Notes under the pieces: generated by a model
What the model was told of the DNA's origin: nothing
Seen by the model: only the letters and a program-made list of their open reading frames with translations
Database searches by the model: none
Assembly: GCA_942493345.1 (NCBI GenBank)
Contig: OW818695.1
Span: 3,286,001 to 3,350,000, forward strand
Reading direction: 5' to 3'
Source of the DNA: GWE2-42-39 sp942493345
GTDB lineage: Bacteria > Bacteroidota > Bacteroidia > Bacteroidales > Prolixibacteraceae
DNA: 64,000 nucleotides
Shown here: positions 25,669 to 35,280 of the stretch, piece by piece
Position numbering within the stretch: the first letter of the stretch is position 1
Layout: every line of letters begins with the position of its first letter
Translations under genes and position numbers: made by a program

Positions 25669-28305
25669 ATGACCGAAGAATATTTAAATGCAGAAGATTT
25701 TCAGAAAGAAGAGAAAATAGATAACATCAACTATCTCTCGGGAATGTACAAGGACTGGTTTCTTGATTATGCTTCCTATGTCATTCTGGAACGCGCGGTG
25801 CCTTATGTTGACGATGGTTTGAAACCTGTTCAGCGCAGGATTTTACATGCCATGAAAGTGATGGATGACGGTCGTTATAATAAGGTGGCCAACATCATCG
25901 GGCAAACCATGCAGTACCACCCGCACGGCGACGCGTCGATTGGCGATGCGCTAGTACAATTGGGGCAAAAAGATTTGTTGATTGATTGCCAGGGAAACTG
26001 GGGCAACATACTCACGGGCGATGGCGCCGCAGCGCCGCGTTACATCGAAGCACGGTTGTCGAAATTCGCGTTGGACATACTTTTTAACCCGAAAACTACC
26101 AACTGGAAACTTTCGTACGACGGGCGAAACAAGGAACCAATCACCCTTCCGGTAAAATTTCCGCTTTTGCTTGCACAGGGTGTCGAAGGGATTGCTGTTG
26201 GTCTTGCATCGAAAATTCTTCCGCACAACTTCATCGAACTGATTGATGCCTGTATCGCCCATTTGAAAGAAGAAGAATTTGAAATTTTCCCGGATTTTCC
26301 GACCGGAGGTTCAGCCGATTTTTCGAGATACAACGACGGGTTACGTGGTGGCAATGTGAAGGTGCGTGCAAAAATTGAGAAAAAGGACAGTAAAACGCTG
26401 GTTGTTACCGAAGTTCCTTTCGGAAAAACGACCGGTTCGCTGATCGAATCGATTATAAAAGCCAACGAGAAAGGCAAAATAAAAATCAGGAAAATTGACG
26501 ACAATACGGCCGAAAATGTTGAGATACTAATTCATTTGGCTCCGGGAATTTCATCAGATAAAACCATTGATGCACTGTTTGCATTTACCGATTGTGAAAT
26601 ATCAATTTCGCCCAACTGTTGCATTATTCGCGACGACAAACCGCATTTTATCGGGATCAGCGAAATTCTGAAAATCAATGTCGACAATACTGTAAAGTTA
26701 CTGAACCTGGAACTTGAGATACACAAATCGGAACTCGAAGAAGCGTGGCATTTTGCATCGCTCGAGAAAATATTCATCGAAGAACGCATTTACAAAGACA
26801 AGAAATTTGAAGATGCCGTGAACATGGATGCAGCCATCGATCACATCGATGAGCGGCTGGACCCGTGGAAACCCAAATTGAAAAGGGATATTACCCGCGA
26901 TGATATCCTGAAACTGATGGAAATAAAAATGGCCCGTATCCTGAAATTCAACAAGGACAAGGCTGATGAACATCTTCGGGCCATCGAGGACCAGATTGCG
27001 GAAATTGTTTTCAACATCGAAAACATCATTCCGTATTCCATCAAATGGTACAAACAGTTAAAAAGTAAGTATTCGAACGGCAAGGAACGTCGTACCGAGA
27101 TACGGAGTTTCGAAAATATTGAAGCGACCAAAGTGGTGGTTGCCAACGAAAAACTGTATATCGACAAGGAGGAAGGGTTTGTGGGTACAGGCCTTAAAAA
27201 GGCGGATTACATTTGCGATTGTTCCGACATCGACGATATCATCGTTTTTCGGAAAGACGGGACTTATGTGGTTGCCAAAGTTTCGGATAAGGCATTCTTC
27301 GGAAAAAATATACTGCATGTTGCCGTCTTTAAAAAGAACGACAAACGCACGATTTACAACGTGGTTTATCGCGACGGTAAAAACGGGGTGGTTTATATGA
27401 AACGGTTCCCGGTAACCGGTGTCACCCGCGACAAGGAATACGATATTTCTCAGGGAACGCCGGGTTCAAAAATCATGTATTTCAGCGAAAACCCGAATGG
27501 CGAAGCTGAAGTCTTGAAAGTTACTTTGAAACCGAAGCCACGAATTAAAAAACTGGTTTTTGAAGTCGATTTTGGCGATCTGGCAATCAAGGGACGGGCT
27601 GCCATGGGAAACATCCTCTCGAAAAACGAAGTCCATAAAATTGTTCTGAAGGAAAAAGGTATTTCAACACTGGGCGGACGGAAAATATGGTTCGACGAAG
27701 ATGTGTTGCGCATGAACTCCGACGGACGTGGAAAATATCTGGGCGAATTCATGGGCGAAGACTCAATCCTCGTTTTGTACAAAAATGGTGAATACCAGCT
27801 ATATAACTTCGACCTGTCGAACCACTTCGATGACGGTATTCTTGTCATCGAGAAATTCGACCCGCGAAAAATTCTCTCTGCAATTTATTTCGACAGCGAA
27901 CAGGGTTTCTATTACGTGAAACGTTTCCAGGTTGAAGAAGGTCCAGGGAAACGGGTTAATTTTGTCGGTGAAAATGCTGATAATAAACTGGTCAGCATTA
28001 CGTGGGTGCGGTACCCCCGGTTTGAACTCGAGTTTGGCGGGAAAAACGGGCAACGCGAAAACGAAATCATTGAAGTGGATGAGTTTATAGGCATAAAATC
28101 GTACAAAGCCAAAGGCAAGCGGTTGACCAACTACGATGTTGAGAACATCAAAGAACTGGAGCCGATCATTAAAGACGAAGACATAAAAGGACCCGAAGTA
28201 TCGGAAGAAGAAGTGCCGGAAGATGAAATCGATGAAATTCCCTTCGAAATAAATCGTCCGAAAGACCAGGGGCCGGAAAATCCGAACCAAATGTCATTAT
28301 TTTGA
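25669..28305 (+). CDS. parC: DNA topoisomerase IV subunit A
   Basis: DNA-cutting subunit of topoisomerase IV, 878 residues, longer than the roughly 750 residues of E. coli ParC but usual for Bacteroidota. The winged-helix region reads GLKPVQRRILHAM, the quinolone-region block is QTMQYHPHGDASIG (79-92), and the active-site Tyr125 is in AAPRYIEAR. The C-terminal third is a degenerate beta-pinwheel ending in an acidic tail (PEVSEEEVPEDEIDEIPFE). It follows parE by 26 bp, and aroK starts 2 bp after its stop. Confidence 0.95.
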   Translation: MTEEYLNAEDFQKEEKIDNINYLSGMYKDWFLDYASYVILERAVPYVDDGLKPVQRRILHAMKVMDDGRYNKVANIIGQTMQYHPHGDASIGDALVQLGQKDLLIDCQGNWGNILTGDGAAAPRYIEARLSKFALDILFNPKTTNWKLSYDGRNKEPITLPVKFPLLLAQGVEGIAVGLASKILPHNFIELIDACIAHLKEEEFEIFPDFPTGGSADFSRYNDGLRGGNVKVRAKIEKKDSKTLVVTEVPFGKTTGSLIESIIKANEKGKIKIRKIDDNTAENVEILIHLAPGISSDKTIDALFAFTDCEISISPNCCIIRDDKPHFIGISEILKINVDNTVKLLNLELEIHKSELEEAWHFASLEKIFIEERIYKDKKFEDAVNMDAAIDHIDERLDPWKPKLKRDITRDDILKLMEIKMARILKFNKDKADEHLRAIEDQIAEIVFNIENIIPYSIKWYKQLKSKYSNGKERRTEIRSFENIEATKVVVANEKLYIDKEEGFVGTGLKKADYICDCSDIDDIIVFRKDGTYVVAKVSDKAFFGKNILHVAVFKKNDKRTIYNVVYRDGKNGVVYMKRFPVTGVTRDKEYDISQGTPGSKIMYFSENPNGEAEVLKVTLKPKPRIKKLVFEVDFGDLAIKGRAAMGNILSKNEVHKIVLKEKGISTLGGRKIWFDEDVLRMNSDGRGKYLGEFMGEDSILVLYKNGEYQLYNFDLSNHFDDGILVIEKFDPRKILSAIYFDSEQGFYYVKRFQVEEGPGKRVNFVGENADNKLVSITWVRYPRFELEFGGKNGQRENEIIEVDEFIGIKSYKAKGKRLTNYDVENIKELEPIIKDEDIKGPEVSEEEVPEDEIDEIPFEINRPKDQGPENPNQMSLF

Positions 28306-28307
28306 GT

Positions 28308-28814
28308 ATGAGAGTTTACCTGGTAGGATATATGGGCTGCGGAAAGTCGACCATAGGGCGCGAACTTGCTTCCAGGCTTGGCTTAACTTTAATCGATTTG
28401 GATCATTATCTGGAACACAAATATTTCAAAACGATACCCCAAATTTTTTCTGAAGAAGGTGAAGAAAGTTTCCGAAAAAAAGAACAGGCTGTTTTGCATG
28501 AAGTTTCGACATTCGATAATGTGATTGTCGCCACGGGTGGCGGTGCTCCCTGTTTTTTCGACAACATGGAGGTAATGAACAGCACCGGTTTCTGTATCTT
28601 TCTGGATGTCGATACTGAAGAATTGGTCGAACGGCTGACCCATGCAAAAATCGAACGCCCCATTATAAAAGGGAAATCACACGAAGAGCTGGCCGGTTTT
28701 ATCGATGGGATGATGGAAAAGCGAAGACCTTTCTACGAAAAAGCGAAATACATACTGAAAGGTAAAAAAATAAGTCCCGAACAGGTAGTCAAAATAATTA
28801 ATGGAACAAACTGA
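28308..28814 (+). CDS. aroK: Shikimate kinase
   Basis: Phosphorylates shikimate with ATP in the chorismate pathway. The protein has 168 residues, the usual length. The P-loop is GYMGCGKST (7-15, Lys13). DLD (30-32) binds shikimate and Mg, VATGGGA (75-81) is the shikimate-binding glycine motif, and RPIIKGKSHEEL is the lid region. The ATG at 28308 begins the protein; the frame is also open to a TTG that overlaps the parC stop. It is probably translated from the parE-parC transcript. Confidence 0.95.
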   Translation: MRVYLVGYMGCGKSTIGRELASRLGLTLIDLDHYLEHKYFKTIPQIFSEEGEESFRKKEQAVLHEVSTFDNVIVATGGGAPCFFDNMEVMNSTGFCIFLDVDTEELVERLTHAKIERPIIKGKSHEELAGFIDGMMEKRRPFYEKAKYILKGKKISPEQVVKIINGTN

Positions 28815-28823
28815 TAGTGGGAG

Positions 28824-29996
28824 TTAGGACAAAAATCCGGCAGCCATGCTAAAGGTGTTTTCAAATGCTGTATTTACCTGTTCCTGTATTCCGTCTTTCA
28901 CCGGGAACGGAGTTTCATGAGTGTATTTATACGGAAAATCAAGCACATCAACTTGTATCGGAATGTTTTTTCGCTTTCCCTTCAGGGTTTTTAAAATTGC
29001 AGCCGAAGGAACAACCCGGTCTTTTAGTAATGCCACAGCTTTTATTTGCCCGCTCAATTCCAGTAATCGTTCTTCCCTGAAATTTCGCATTCTTCTCATC
29101 CGTAACATTGATTGAAAAAAACAACCGGCTTTCGTATTCTTTACAAGAGATTGCAACCGATGGTCTTTTTTTAGTTCCCGGTTGAATCGTCTTACAAAAA
29201 AGCGGTGCAGTGTTTTTCCTGCCTGTTTATCAAGAATGAATTTCGAGGTGCCGTTCATCTTATCGAAGGTCGCTCCGCCACAAAACAGAAATGCTTTTGA
29301 ACTCCTGAAATAGTTACGTGGGTTCGACATCATAATTAATTCGGTCAGAAAAGCGCCAATCGAGTAGGAAAAGAAATTTATCCGGGTGTTCTTTTCAAAC
29401 AACGGATGTTCTCCATCAATGATTGTTTTACTGAGATCAATTATATTGTAATAGCTTTCCAGTCCGGACACAAAAAAACGCTTCGGGTTCGAGTTTATGC
29501 GGTCGCTCAAGGCTGCATTGAAGAAACTGTTTTCCTCGTTTTTCCGGAATAAACGTTTCCGGGCATTTGCAATTTGTTGCATCAGATAACGGTTGTTCCA
29601 TAATACAGGGCCACGATTCATGTGAAATGATATTGGAAACAAAATGACTGGCTTTTTTGTATGCCGGGTCAGATAACTTGCCCAAGGCAGGTATTTCGAC
29701 CATTCCCGTTCGTTTAATCCATGTAACAGGATAATCGCGTCGTCGTATTTTTTATGAATATCTTCAACGAAGACCGAATACCTGAAAAACCGATTTTCAG
29801 GTATTGAAGAATCAGGAAGCATTGAAATATCATCAGACAAAAGAGACGCTGATTCCTCTCTTCCCGGCAAAAAATGCTGGTGCAGCGATTCAAAATTGAA
29901 ATTGCGAATGCCAATTCCCAAATTTGCCAGCTCAATCCAATCTTCCTGTTGATTAAATTCTTTACGAAGCTGATTAAACTTTGAAAAATAGTTCAT
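28824..29996 (-). CDS. DUF6051-like protein, predicted alpha/beta hydrolase
   Basis: A 390-residue protein without signal peptide. Its general shape fits an alpha/beta hydrolase: the oxyanion-type LLHGLNE (90-96), a nucleophile elbow FSYSIGAF with Ser212, a candidate acid Asp326 in LLKDRVVP, and a candidate His360 in YKYTHETPF. The elbow departs from strict G-x-S-x-G because Ser210 replaces the first Gly. It resembles the Bacteroidota family DUF6051, which has no known substrate. It diverges from the MBL gene and ends 9 bp from aroK on the opposite strand. Confidence 0.7.
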   Translation of the reverse strand: MNYFSKFNQLRKEFNQQEDWIELANLGIGIRNFNFESLHQHFLPGREESASLLSDDISMLPDSSIPENRFFRYSVFVEDIHKKYDDAIILLHGLNEREWSKYLPWASYLTRHTKKPVILFPISFHMNRGPVLWNNRYLMQQIANARKRLFRKNEENSFFNAALSDRINSNPKRFFVSGLESYYNIIDLSKTIIDGEHPLFEKNTRINFFSYSIGAFLTELIMMSNPRNYFRSSKAFLFCGGATFDKMNGTSKFILDKQAGKTLHRFFVRRFNRELKKDHRLQSLVKNTKAGCFFQSMLRMRRMRNFREERLLELSGQIKAVALLKDRVVPSAAILKTLKGKRKNIPIQVDVLDFPYKYTHETPFPVKDGIQEQVNTAFENTFSMAAGFLS

Positions 29997-30107
29997 ATGT
30001 ATTTTGGTAATAGACAGGAAAATTATAAAAAAATTGTTTCTTTAACTTGTTTTTACAGGTTATTGATGATAAGGCAACCTGTTTTTATTTTAACGACCTT
30101 GTTTATT

Positions 30108-30869
30108 ATGATCCAAATTTGTGCATTGGCTTCGGGGAGTAACGGAAATTGCTACTATATTGGCAATAATGCGGATGCCGTTTTGATTGATGCCGGAATA
30201 TCGGCTAAACAAATTTTACTCCGGATGGAACAACGGCAGCTTGACCCGTTTAAAATACGTGCGCTTTTTATTACACACGAACATACCGACCATTACCGGG
30301 GGGCCAGGGTGTTGAGCAAGCGATTGGGTATTCCGGTGTTTCTCTCTCAAGGTACTTATTTATCAGTCAGGACGGAAGAACGTCCGGCGTATGTTTGTCT
30401 GTTTTCTCCGGGAGAAACTATAGTTACCGGTGAATTCAGCGTTCATTCGTTCCCGAAAAATCACGATGCGGCAGAACCATGTTCTTTTCGGATCGAATAC
30501 AATCAAACCAGTGTGGGCGTTTTTACCGATATTGGCGAAGCCTGCGAAAATGTGCAAACCAATTTATCGCATTGCCGCGCCGTGTTTATTGAGTCGAATT
30601 ACGATGAACAAATGTTGTGGAATGGTCCGTATCCGTACCCTCTGAAGCAGCGGGTTGCTTCCCGCGTCGGACATTTATCGAACGACCAGTCGTTGGAACT
30701 GGTCAGGCAACATGCCGGCGATCAGTTGGAATATGTATTTTTGAGCCACCTTTCGAAAGAAAATAATACCCCGGTAAAAGCATTTCAGAATTTTGCAGAA
30801 TTAAAAGACCGTTTTAATGTGCAGCTGACTTCCCGCGAGGAAGCTACCAATGTTTTTTTACTGAAATGA
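30108..30869 (+). CDS. MBL-fold metallohydrolase (YycJ/WalJ-like)
   Basis: Metallo-beta-lactamase-fold protein of 253 residues. The ATG at 30108 gives the family's normal beginning MIQICALASGSNGNCYYIG; the longer frame only adds 37 residues of non-conserved sequence. The metal site is THEHTDH (56-62). Later ligands are the His of PKNHDAAEP, the Asp of VFTDIGEA and the His of FLSHLSKENN. Relatives (YycJ/WalJ) are linked to coordinating cell division and wall synthesis and have 5'-exonuclease-like features, but the role here is not shown. Confidence 0.88.
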   Translation: MIQICALASGSNGNCYYIGNNADAVLIDAGISAKQILLRMEQRQLDPFKIRALFITHEHTDHYRGARVLSKRLGIPVFLSQGTYLSVRTEERPAYVCLFSPGETIVTGEFSVHSFPKNHDAAEPCSFRIEYNQTSVGVFTDIGEACENVQTNLSHCRAVFIESNYDEQMLWNGPYPYPLKQRVASRVGHLSNDQSLELVRQHAGDQLEYVFLSHLSKENNTPVKAFQNFAELKDRFNVQLTSREEATNVFLLK

Positions 30870-30884
30870 GAACCTGGCAGAAAT

Positions 30885-30911
30885 GAAAAAGCCCCACGAA
30901 AACGTGAGGCT
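30885..30911 (-). terminator. Intrinsic terminator of the cold-shock gene
   Basis: AGCCCCACG (30890-30898) and CGTGAGGCT (30903-30911) form a 9-bp stem with one mismatch around AAAA. On the minus strand the stem is followed by TTTTT, placing it 3' of the cold-shock gene. It also lies at the 3' end of the convergent MBL gene. Confidence 0.75.
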
Positions 30912-30945
30912 GTATTGAATTCTGTATGTTGAACTATATATTTTA

Positions 30946-31134
30946 CTACGATAGTTTTACATTCACGGCATTCAATCCTTTTCTTCCTTCGGCGAGTTCA
31001 TAAGTAACTGTGTCTCCATCTTTAATTTTATCGATAAGACCAGAAACATGAACGAAGTACTCTTCGCCTGATTGATCTGTAATAAAACCAAAACCTTTTG
31101 ACTCGTTGAAGAATTTTACTGTACCTGTTTTCAT
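30946..31134 (-). CDS. Cold-shock domain protein (CspA family)
   Basis: Single-stranded nucleic-acid binding protein of 62 residues, one OB fold. RNP1 is KGFGFI (13-18) and RNP2 is YFVHVSG (26-32). Such proteins melt RNA secondary structure during cold shock or in normal growth. A promoter candidate (TATATTTA on the minus strand, 31163-31170, preceded by TTTG at 18 bp) leaves a short leader, and a terminator follows at 30885-30911, so the gene is probably monocistronic. Confidence 0.95.
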   Translation of the reverse strand: MKTGTVKFFNESKGFGFITDQSGEEYFVHVSGLIDKIKDGDTVTYELAEGRKGLNAVNVKLS

Positions 31135-31162
31135 AATAAATTAAAAATATTTGATAATCATG

Positions 31163-31170
31163 TAAATATA
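31163..31170 (-). promoter_or_regulatory. Candidate -7 box of the cold-shock gene
   Basis: Reads TATATTTA on the minus strand (one mismatch to TAnnTTTG), with a TTTG 18 bp upstream. The expected leader is about 24 nt. Confidence 0.45.
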
Positions 31171-31216
31171 TGCAAAAATGATATTCAACAAATCAAATAG
31201 GTAAAAAAAGAATTAT

Positions 31217-32533
31217 TTAAGCGTTTAACAGGTTGTCACTTAAAGCCCTCAATGTTTCTTTTTTCAGTGAAGTTGGCACTAAAATCGAAATATTGTGGCG
31301 ACTACCCCCGTACGAAATCATCCGGATAGGAATGCCTTCCAGCGCGTTGAATATTTTGGCGGCAAAGCCTTTTTCCTCGGCAATCAAATCGCCAACAATG
31401 CACACGATCGACAAGTCGCTATCAATTTCTACTTCTCCGTATTCCTGAAGTTTCGATTGGATGCTTTCCAGGTTTTTCGTATCGTCAATGGTCAGCGAAA
31501 CAGCAACTTCCGATGTGGTTACCATGTCGATAGGTGTTTTGAAGAACTCGAAAATTTCGAAGATACTTTTCATGAAACCGTAGGCCATCAACATGCGGTA
31601 CGAACGGATTTTTACAGCGGTGATACCGTCTTTGGCAGCAACTGCCTTGATCCCGCTGCCACTCGATTCCGAAGCAATCAGAGTTCCTTCGTCACTCGGG
31701 TTCATGGTGTTTTTCAGGCGAACCGGAATATTGTGCAATTTGGCTGGTAAAACAGTCGACGGGTGCAGGATTTTTGCCCCGAAATAAGCTAATTCGGCTG
31801 CTTCATCGAACGACAATTGCTCAATTTTACGGGTGTTTTCCACATAGCGGGGATCGTTGTTGTGGAAGCCGTCAATGTCGGTCCAGATTTCCACTTCTTC
31901 CGAATCAATTGCCGCACCGATCAATGTTGCTGTGTAGTCGCTGCCTCCGCGTTGCAGGTTGTCGATTTCGTTGTTGGCATTCCGGCAGATAAATCCCTGT
32001 GTTATATAATAATCGGCTTTTCCGGTTTTTTCAATTATGCCCGGGGCTGTTTTCCGGATGTAGTACAAATCAGCAGCCTTGTCGGCATCGATGCGCATAA
32101 AATCGAGGGCTGGCAGGTAAACGGCATTGTACCCATTTTCTTTCATCAGGCTTACAAAAAGCGCGGTCGAAATCAATTCGCCCTGGGCCAGTATTACTTT
32201 TTCCCCAACTTCGCTGAAATCACCTGAAGTAAACGACCGGATGGTGTCGAAACTTTCTTTCACCACTTTTGTGCCTTCTGCTTTACTTTCTGCTTTTTCA
32301 TAAAGGGCGGCAACTACCTTGATGTATTTTTCTTCCAACTGGTTGATGACTATCCGGGCTGAGTCCTTATTCTTCTTATACAAATAATTCGAAATTTCAA
32401 CCAGGGAATTGGTTGTTCCCGACATCGCCGAGAGGACAACAACTTTTTGTTCTCCATCTGTTATCAGTTCCATTACTGCCCGCATGTTTTCGGGACTTCC
32501 TACTGATGTGCCTCCAAATTTTAAAACTTTCAT
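31217..32533 (-). CDS. lysC: Aspartate kinase
   Basis: Phosphorylates aspartate, the first step to lysine (diaminopimelate), threonine and methionine. The protein has 438 residues, a monofunctional enzyme with no fused homoserine dehydrogenase. KFGGTSVGSPENM (5-17) is the N-terminal signature, and GRGGSDYTA-type binding appears as QRGGSDYTATLIGAA. Two ACT regulatory domains occupy about 300-438 (MVTTSEVAVSLTIDD and VCIVGDLIAE). Feedback inhibition by an end-product amino acid is therefore expected, although which one cannot be read. Confidence 0.95.
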   Translation of the reverse strand: MKVLKFGGTSVGSPENMRAVMELITDGEQKVVVLSAMSGTTNSLVEISNYLYKKNKDSARIVINQLEEKYIKVVAALYEKAESKAEGTKVVKESFDTIRSFTSGDFSEVGEKVILAQGELISTALFVSLMKENGYNAVYLPALDFMRIDADKAADLYYIRKTAPGIIEKTGKADYYITQGFICRNANNEIDNLQRGGSDYTATLIGAAIDSEEVEIWTDIDGFHNNDPRYVENTRKIEQLSFDEAAELAYFGAKILHPSTVLPAKLHNIPVRLKNTMNPSDEGTLIASESSGSGIKAVAAKDGITAVKIRSYRMLMAYGFMKSIFEIFEFFKTPIDMVTTSEVAVSLTIDDTKNLESIQSKLQEYGEVEIDSDLSIVCIVGDLIAEEKGFAAKIFNALEGIPIRMISYGGSRHNISILVPTSLKKETLRALSDNLLNA

Positions 32534-32637
32534 TTCTGTATAAATGTGAATTATTTGTTATGTTGTCGCAAATATGAAAAAAAACGTTGATATAGAAAAC
32601 CTTTCCTGTCGAAATGGATGGATTTATTCTTGGTTTT

Positions 32638-35151
32638 TTAACCCTGTTTCTTTTCGCGTTTTGCTTCCAGGTAGTTCATTACAAACCGGATTTCCGAAAA
32701 ACTGTAATTTTCACCAAGTTGGGTGCGGGCTTGCGATGCAGGGCACGGTCCGTTTTTCCGGAAGAAATCGCTGATTGTTTCAATCTTTTCATCCGGAAGC
32801 AGACCTTTCAGCGGGATTTCCCCCAACCGTACAAAATGGGCCAGATGGCCTTCAATGGTTGAAGTGGCCATCATCCGTTCTTCTGCAATTTCTGAAATTG
32901 TTTTTCCGCTTTTGAACAGGTCGAGACTGATTTCTTTCGTGTCCATCGCTGCTTTTACAATTTCTTTTTCTGCCCCGAACGGGACTTCCATTCCTTTTTC
33001 ACGACGGTAGGCAATGGCCATTTCCAGTATTTCCTTGCCGAACTGCTGCATTTTTTTGCCGCCCATGCCTTTGATTTCTTTCAGGCTCAATGTCGTGACG
33101 GGCACTTCCTGCGCGATTTCGAGCAGCGTGGTTTGCCGGATAATGCGAGCGATTTCAACGCCCATTTGATGGGCTTTCTTCAGTCGCCAGTCTTTTAATG
33201 TTTTAAAGAATTCGGGATGCACTGAATTGGAGATTTCGTTTTCTTTATTTCGTCTCTTTTGCCCGAGCTGCGGCGTTTCAATATTGGCTTTTGCACGGAT
33301 TTCCAGGTATCGTTTTAACGAAAAACCGTTTTTGCATTCTTCCAGGCAAACCTTCTTTATTGCGGTTTCTTTTGTAACCCGTTCAATCGCCGTCGATAAA
33401 GTTTTTCGGACTTCCCGGTTGTCGGTTTCAAAACCAAAATTTTCAATTGCATTTTCGACAATGTTTGTCAGCTTTTCAGAAAAATAAATGCTGGCTTTTT
33501 TTATTCGATCCTGAAGCTGCGAATTGGTTTCTGCATCGGTACTTTGATTCATGAGATTGGTCAACTGAACCGAAAATTTATCGGAAACGGCAATCAGTTC
33601 CTCTTTTATCGGAAGAATAAGGTTTTGAAGGCTTCCCGGTAAGTTGCCGATCAGTTGCGACTGATGTTCTTCGCATATTTTCAACAGGTAATACGACATG
33701 CGCAATGTTGACTGAAAATCGAACAGTTCGGTGAGCAGTTGTTGCTGGAATTCTTTTCGTGCCCGGTCGAGTTCGCGGGTTCCCGGTTGGGTACGTTCCA
33801 CCTCGTCGGTAAAGCGGATCACAGTTGAATCGCTTTTCACACTTTGCATGGCGATGGGGGAGCTGAGCACCAATCCGTCGAGGCTGCGGCAACGGCTCAG
33901 CGCAACGTAAACCTGTCCGTGTGCAAACGACAGCCGCGCGTTGATGATGGCTTTGTCGAACGTCAGTCCCTGGCTTTTGTGAATGGTGATGGCCCACGCC
34001 AGTTTTAACGGGAATTGCCGGAATGTGCCGATCACTTCTTCGTCGATTTCCTGCGTTATTTCGTTCAGTGTATAACGCGCATTTTGCCATTCTTCAGGCT
34101 CCACTTCAACGGCGAAAGCATCGCCGGGGCAAGTCACTTCAACCGTTGTGCTGCCGATTGCGGTAATGGTGCCGATCTTCCCGTTATAATACCGTTTGTC
34201 GCCCGACGAGTCGTTTTTTACAAACATCACCTGCGCACCAGTTTTCAGCTTTAATTCGGCATCGGTGGGGAATTGATACTCCGGGAAATCGCCGGTTACT
34301 GTGGCGGTAAACGTGTGAGCCTTACTTTTTAATGCGATCAGTTTTGCATCGTTTATTTCCTGTGCCTGCGAATTATGGGTGGTCAGCGTGATATAACCTT
34401 CCTTGTCGTCGGGATTGAACCCCCGGATGTACCGTTGGTTGAGCTGTAACAAGGTTTCTTCGTCGATATTATTTTCGCGGACTTTGTTCAGCAATTCGAT
34501 GAATTTCAGGTCGCTTTGCCGGAATATTTGTGTCAGTTCGATTCCGACCCATTTGGAACGTTTTAGCGCGTGACTGCTGAAAAAGAAACAGGTTTCGTAG
34601 TAGTTTTTCAATAATTCCCAGTCATCGTCTTTTACAATGGGGGCAAGCTGCTGCAGGTCGCCGATCATCAAAAGCTGAACCCCGCCAAACGGTTTGTTGC
34701 GGTTACGGAAACGGCGCAAAACCTCATCGATACCGTCGAGTACATCGGCCCGCACCATGCTTATCTCGTCGATCACCAAAAGGTCGAGGCTGCGCATGAT
34801 GTTTATTTTTTCGCGGCTGAACCGTTTGATCCCGGCCGCTACATTGCTGTCGTCGGTAACCCTTACCGGTCGTGGCTGATCGGGGTTTTGCGGTAGCTGT
34901 GGACCGAACGACATCTGGAAAAACGAATGGATGGTCACCCCGCCTGCATTGATGGCTGCCACCCCGGTTGGCGCGACAACAATCATCCGTTTCGGCGAAA
35001 TTTTTCGCAGTTGGTGCAAGAACGTTGTTTTCCCGGTCCCGGCTTTTCCGGTCAGAAAAATATGCTGTTCGGTATATTGTACAAAGTCGAACGCCAGTTG
35101 CAACTGCGGATTGGTTTGTATCTCAAATGTTTCGTTTTCTTTTTGTTCCAT
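32638..35151 (-). CDS. PIF1-like helicase with HRDC and helix-turn-helix tail
   Basis: Superfamily 1 helicase of 837 residues. Walker A is TGKAGTGKTT (34-43), Walker B LVIDEIS (124-130), and the late AWAITIHKSQGLTFDKAII with YVALSRC are helicase motifs V and VI of the PIF1/RecD-like group. The region from about residue 640 contains an HRDC-like nucleic-acid binding segment (DWRLKKAHQMGVEIARIIR...EIKGMGGKKMQQFG). The last 100 residues (SGKTISEIAEERMMATSTIEGHL) form a helix-turn-helix seen in this Bacteroidota family. Role: probably DNA replication or repair, including unwinding of structured DNA. It borders the repeat-rich accessory region. Confidence 0.88.
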   Translation of the reverse strand: MEQKENETFEIQTNPQLQLAFDFVQYTEQHIFLTGKAGTGKTTFLHQLRKISPKRMIVVAPTGVAAINAGGVTIHSFFQMSFGPQLPQNPDQPRPVRVTDDSNVAAGIKRFSREKINIMRSLDLLVIDEISMVRADVLDGIDEVLRRFRNRNKPFGGVQLLMIGDLQQLAPIVKDDDWELLKNYYETCFFFSSHALKRSKWVGIELTQIFRQSDLKFIELLNKVRENNIDEETLLQLNQRYIRGFNPDDKEGYITLTTHNSQAQEINDAKLIALKSKAHTFTATVTGDFPEYQFPTDAELKLKTGAQVMFVKNDSSGDKRYYNGKIGTITAIGSTTVEVTCPGDAFAVEVEPEEWQNARYTLNEITQEIDEEVIGTFRQFPLKLAWAITIHKSQGLTFDKAIINARLSFAHGQVYVALSRCRSLDGLVLSSPIAMQSVKSDSTVIRFTDEVERTQPGTRELDRARKEFQQQLLTELFDFQSTLRMSYYLLKICEEHQSQLIGNLPGSLQNLILPIKEELIAVSDKFSVQLTNLMNQSTDAETNSQLQDRIKKASIYFSEKLTNIVENAIENFGFETDNREVRKTLSTAIERVTKETAIKKVCLEECKNGFSLKRYLEIRAKANIETPQLGQKRRNKENEISNSVHPEFFKTLKDWRLKKAHQMGVEIARIIRQTTLLEIAQEVPVTTLSLKEIKGMGGKKMQQFGKEILEMAIAYRREKGMEVPFGAEKEIVKAAMDTKEISLDLFKSGKTISEIAEERMMATSTIEGHLAHFVRLGEIPLKGLLPDEKIETISDFFRKNGPCPASQARTQLGENYSFSEIRFVMNYLEAKREKKQG

Positions 35152-35280
35152 TGTGATTATCTGTTTTCCCTTTTTTGATATTGTGGAAAATTTAGGGTAA
35201 ATTATTAAATAATCTTTTCAGGAGCAAATTAAGGATTGAATTATCGTATCAGAGTTTGGAAAAAGCCGGAATTCCATTGA

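Noticed and set aside
33578..34090. 170-codon minus-strand frame within the helicase gene
   Set aside because: Alternative frame of a well-supported helicase; Arg- and His-rich translation typical of shifted frames.
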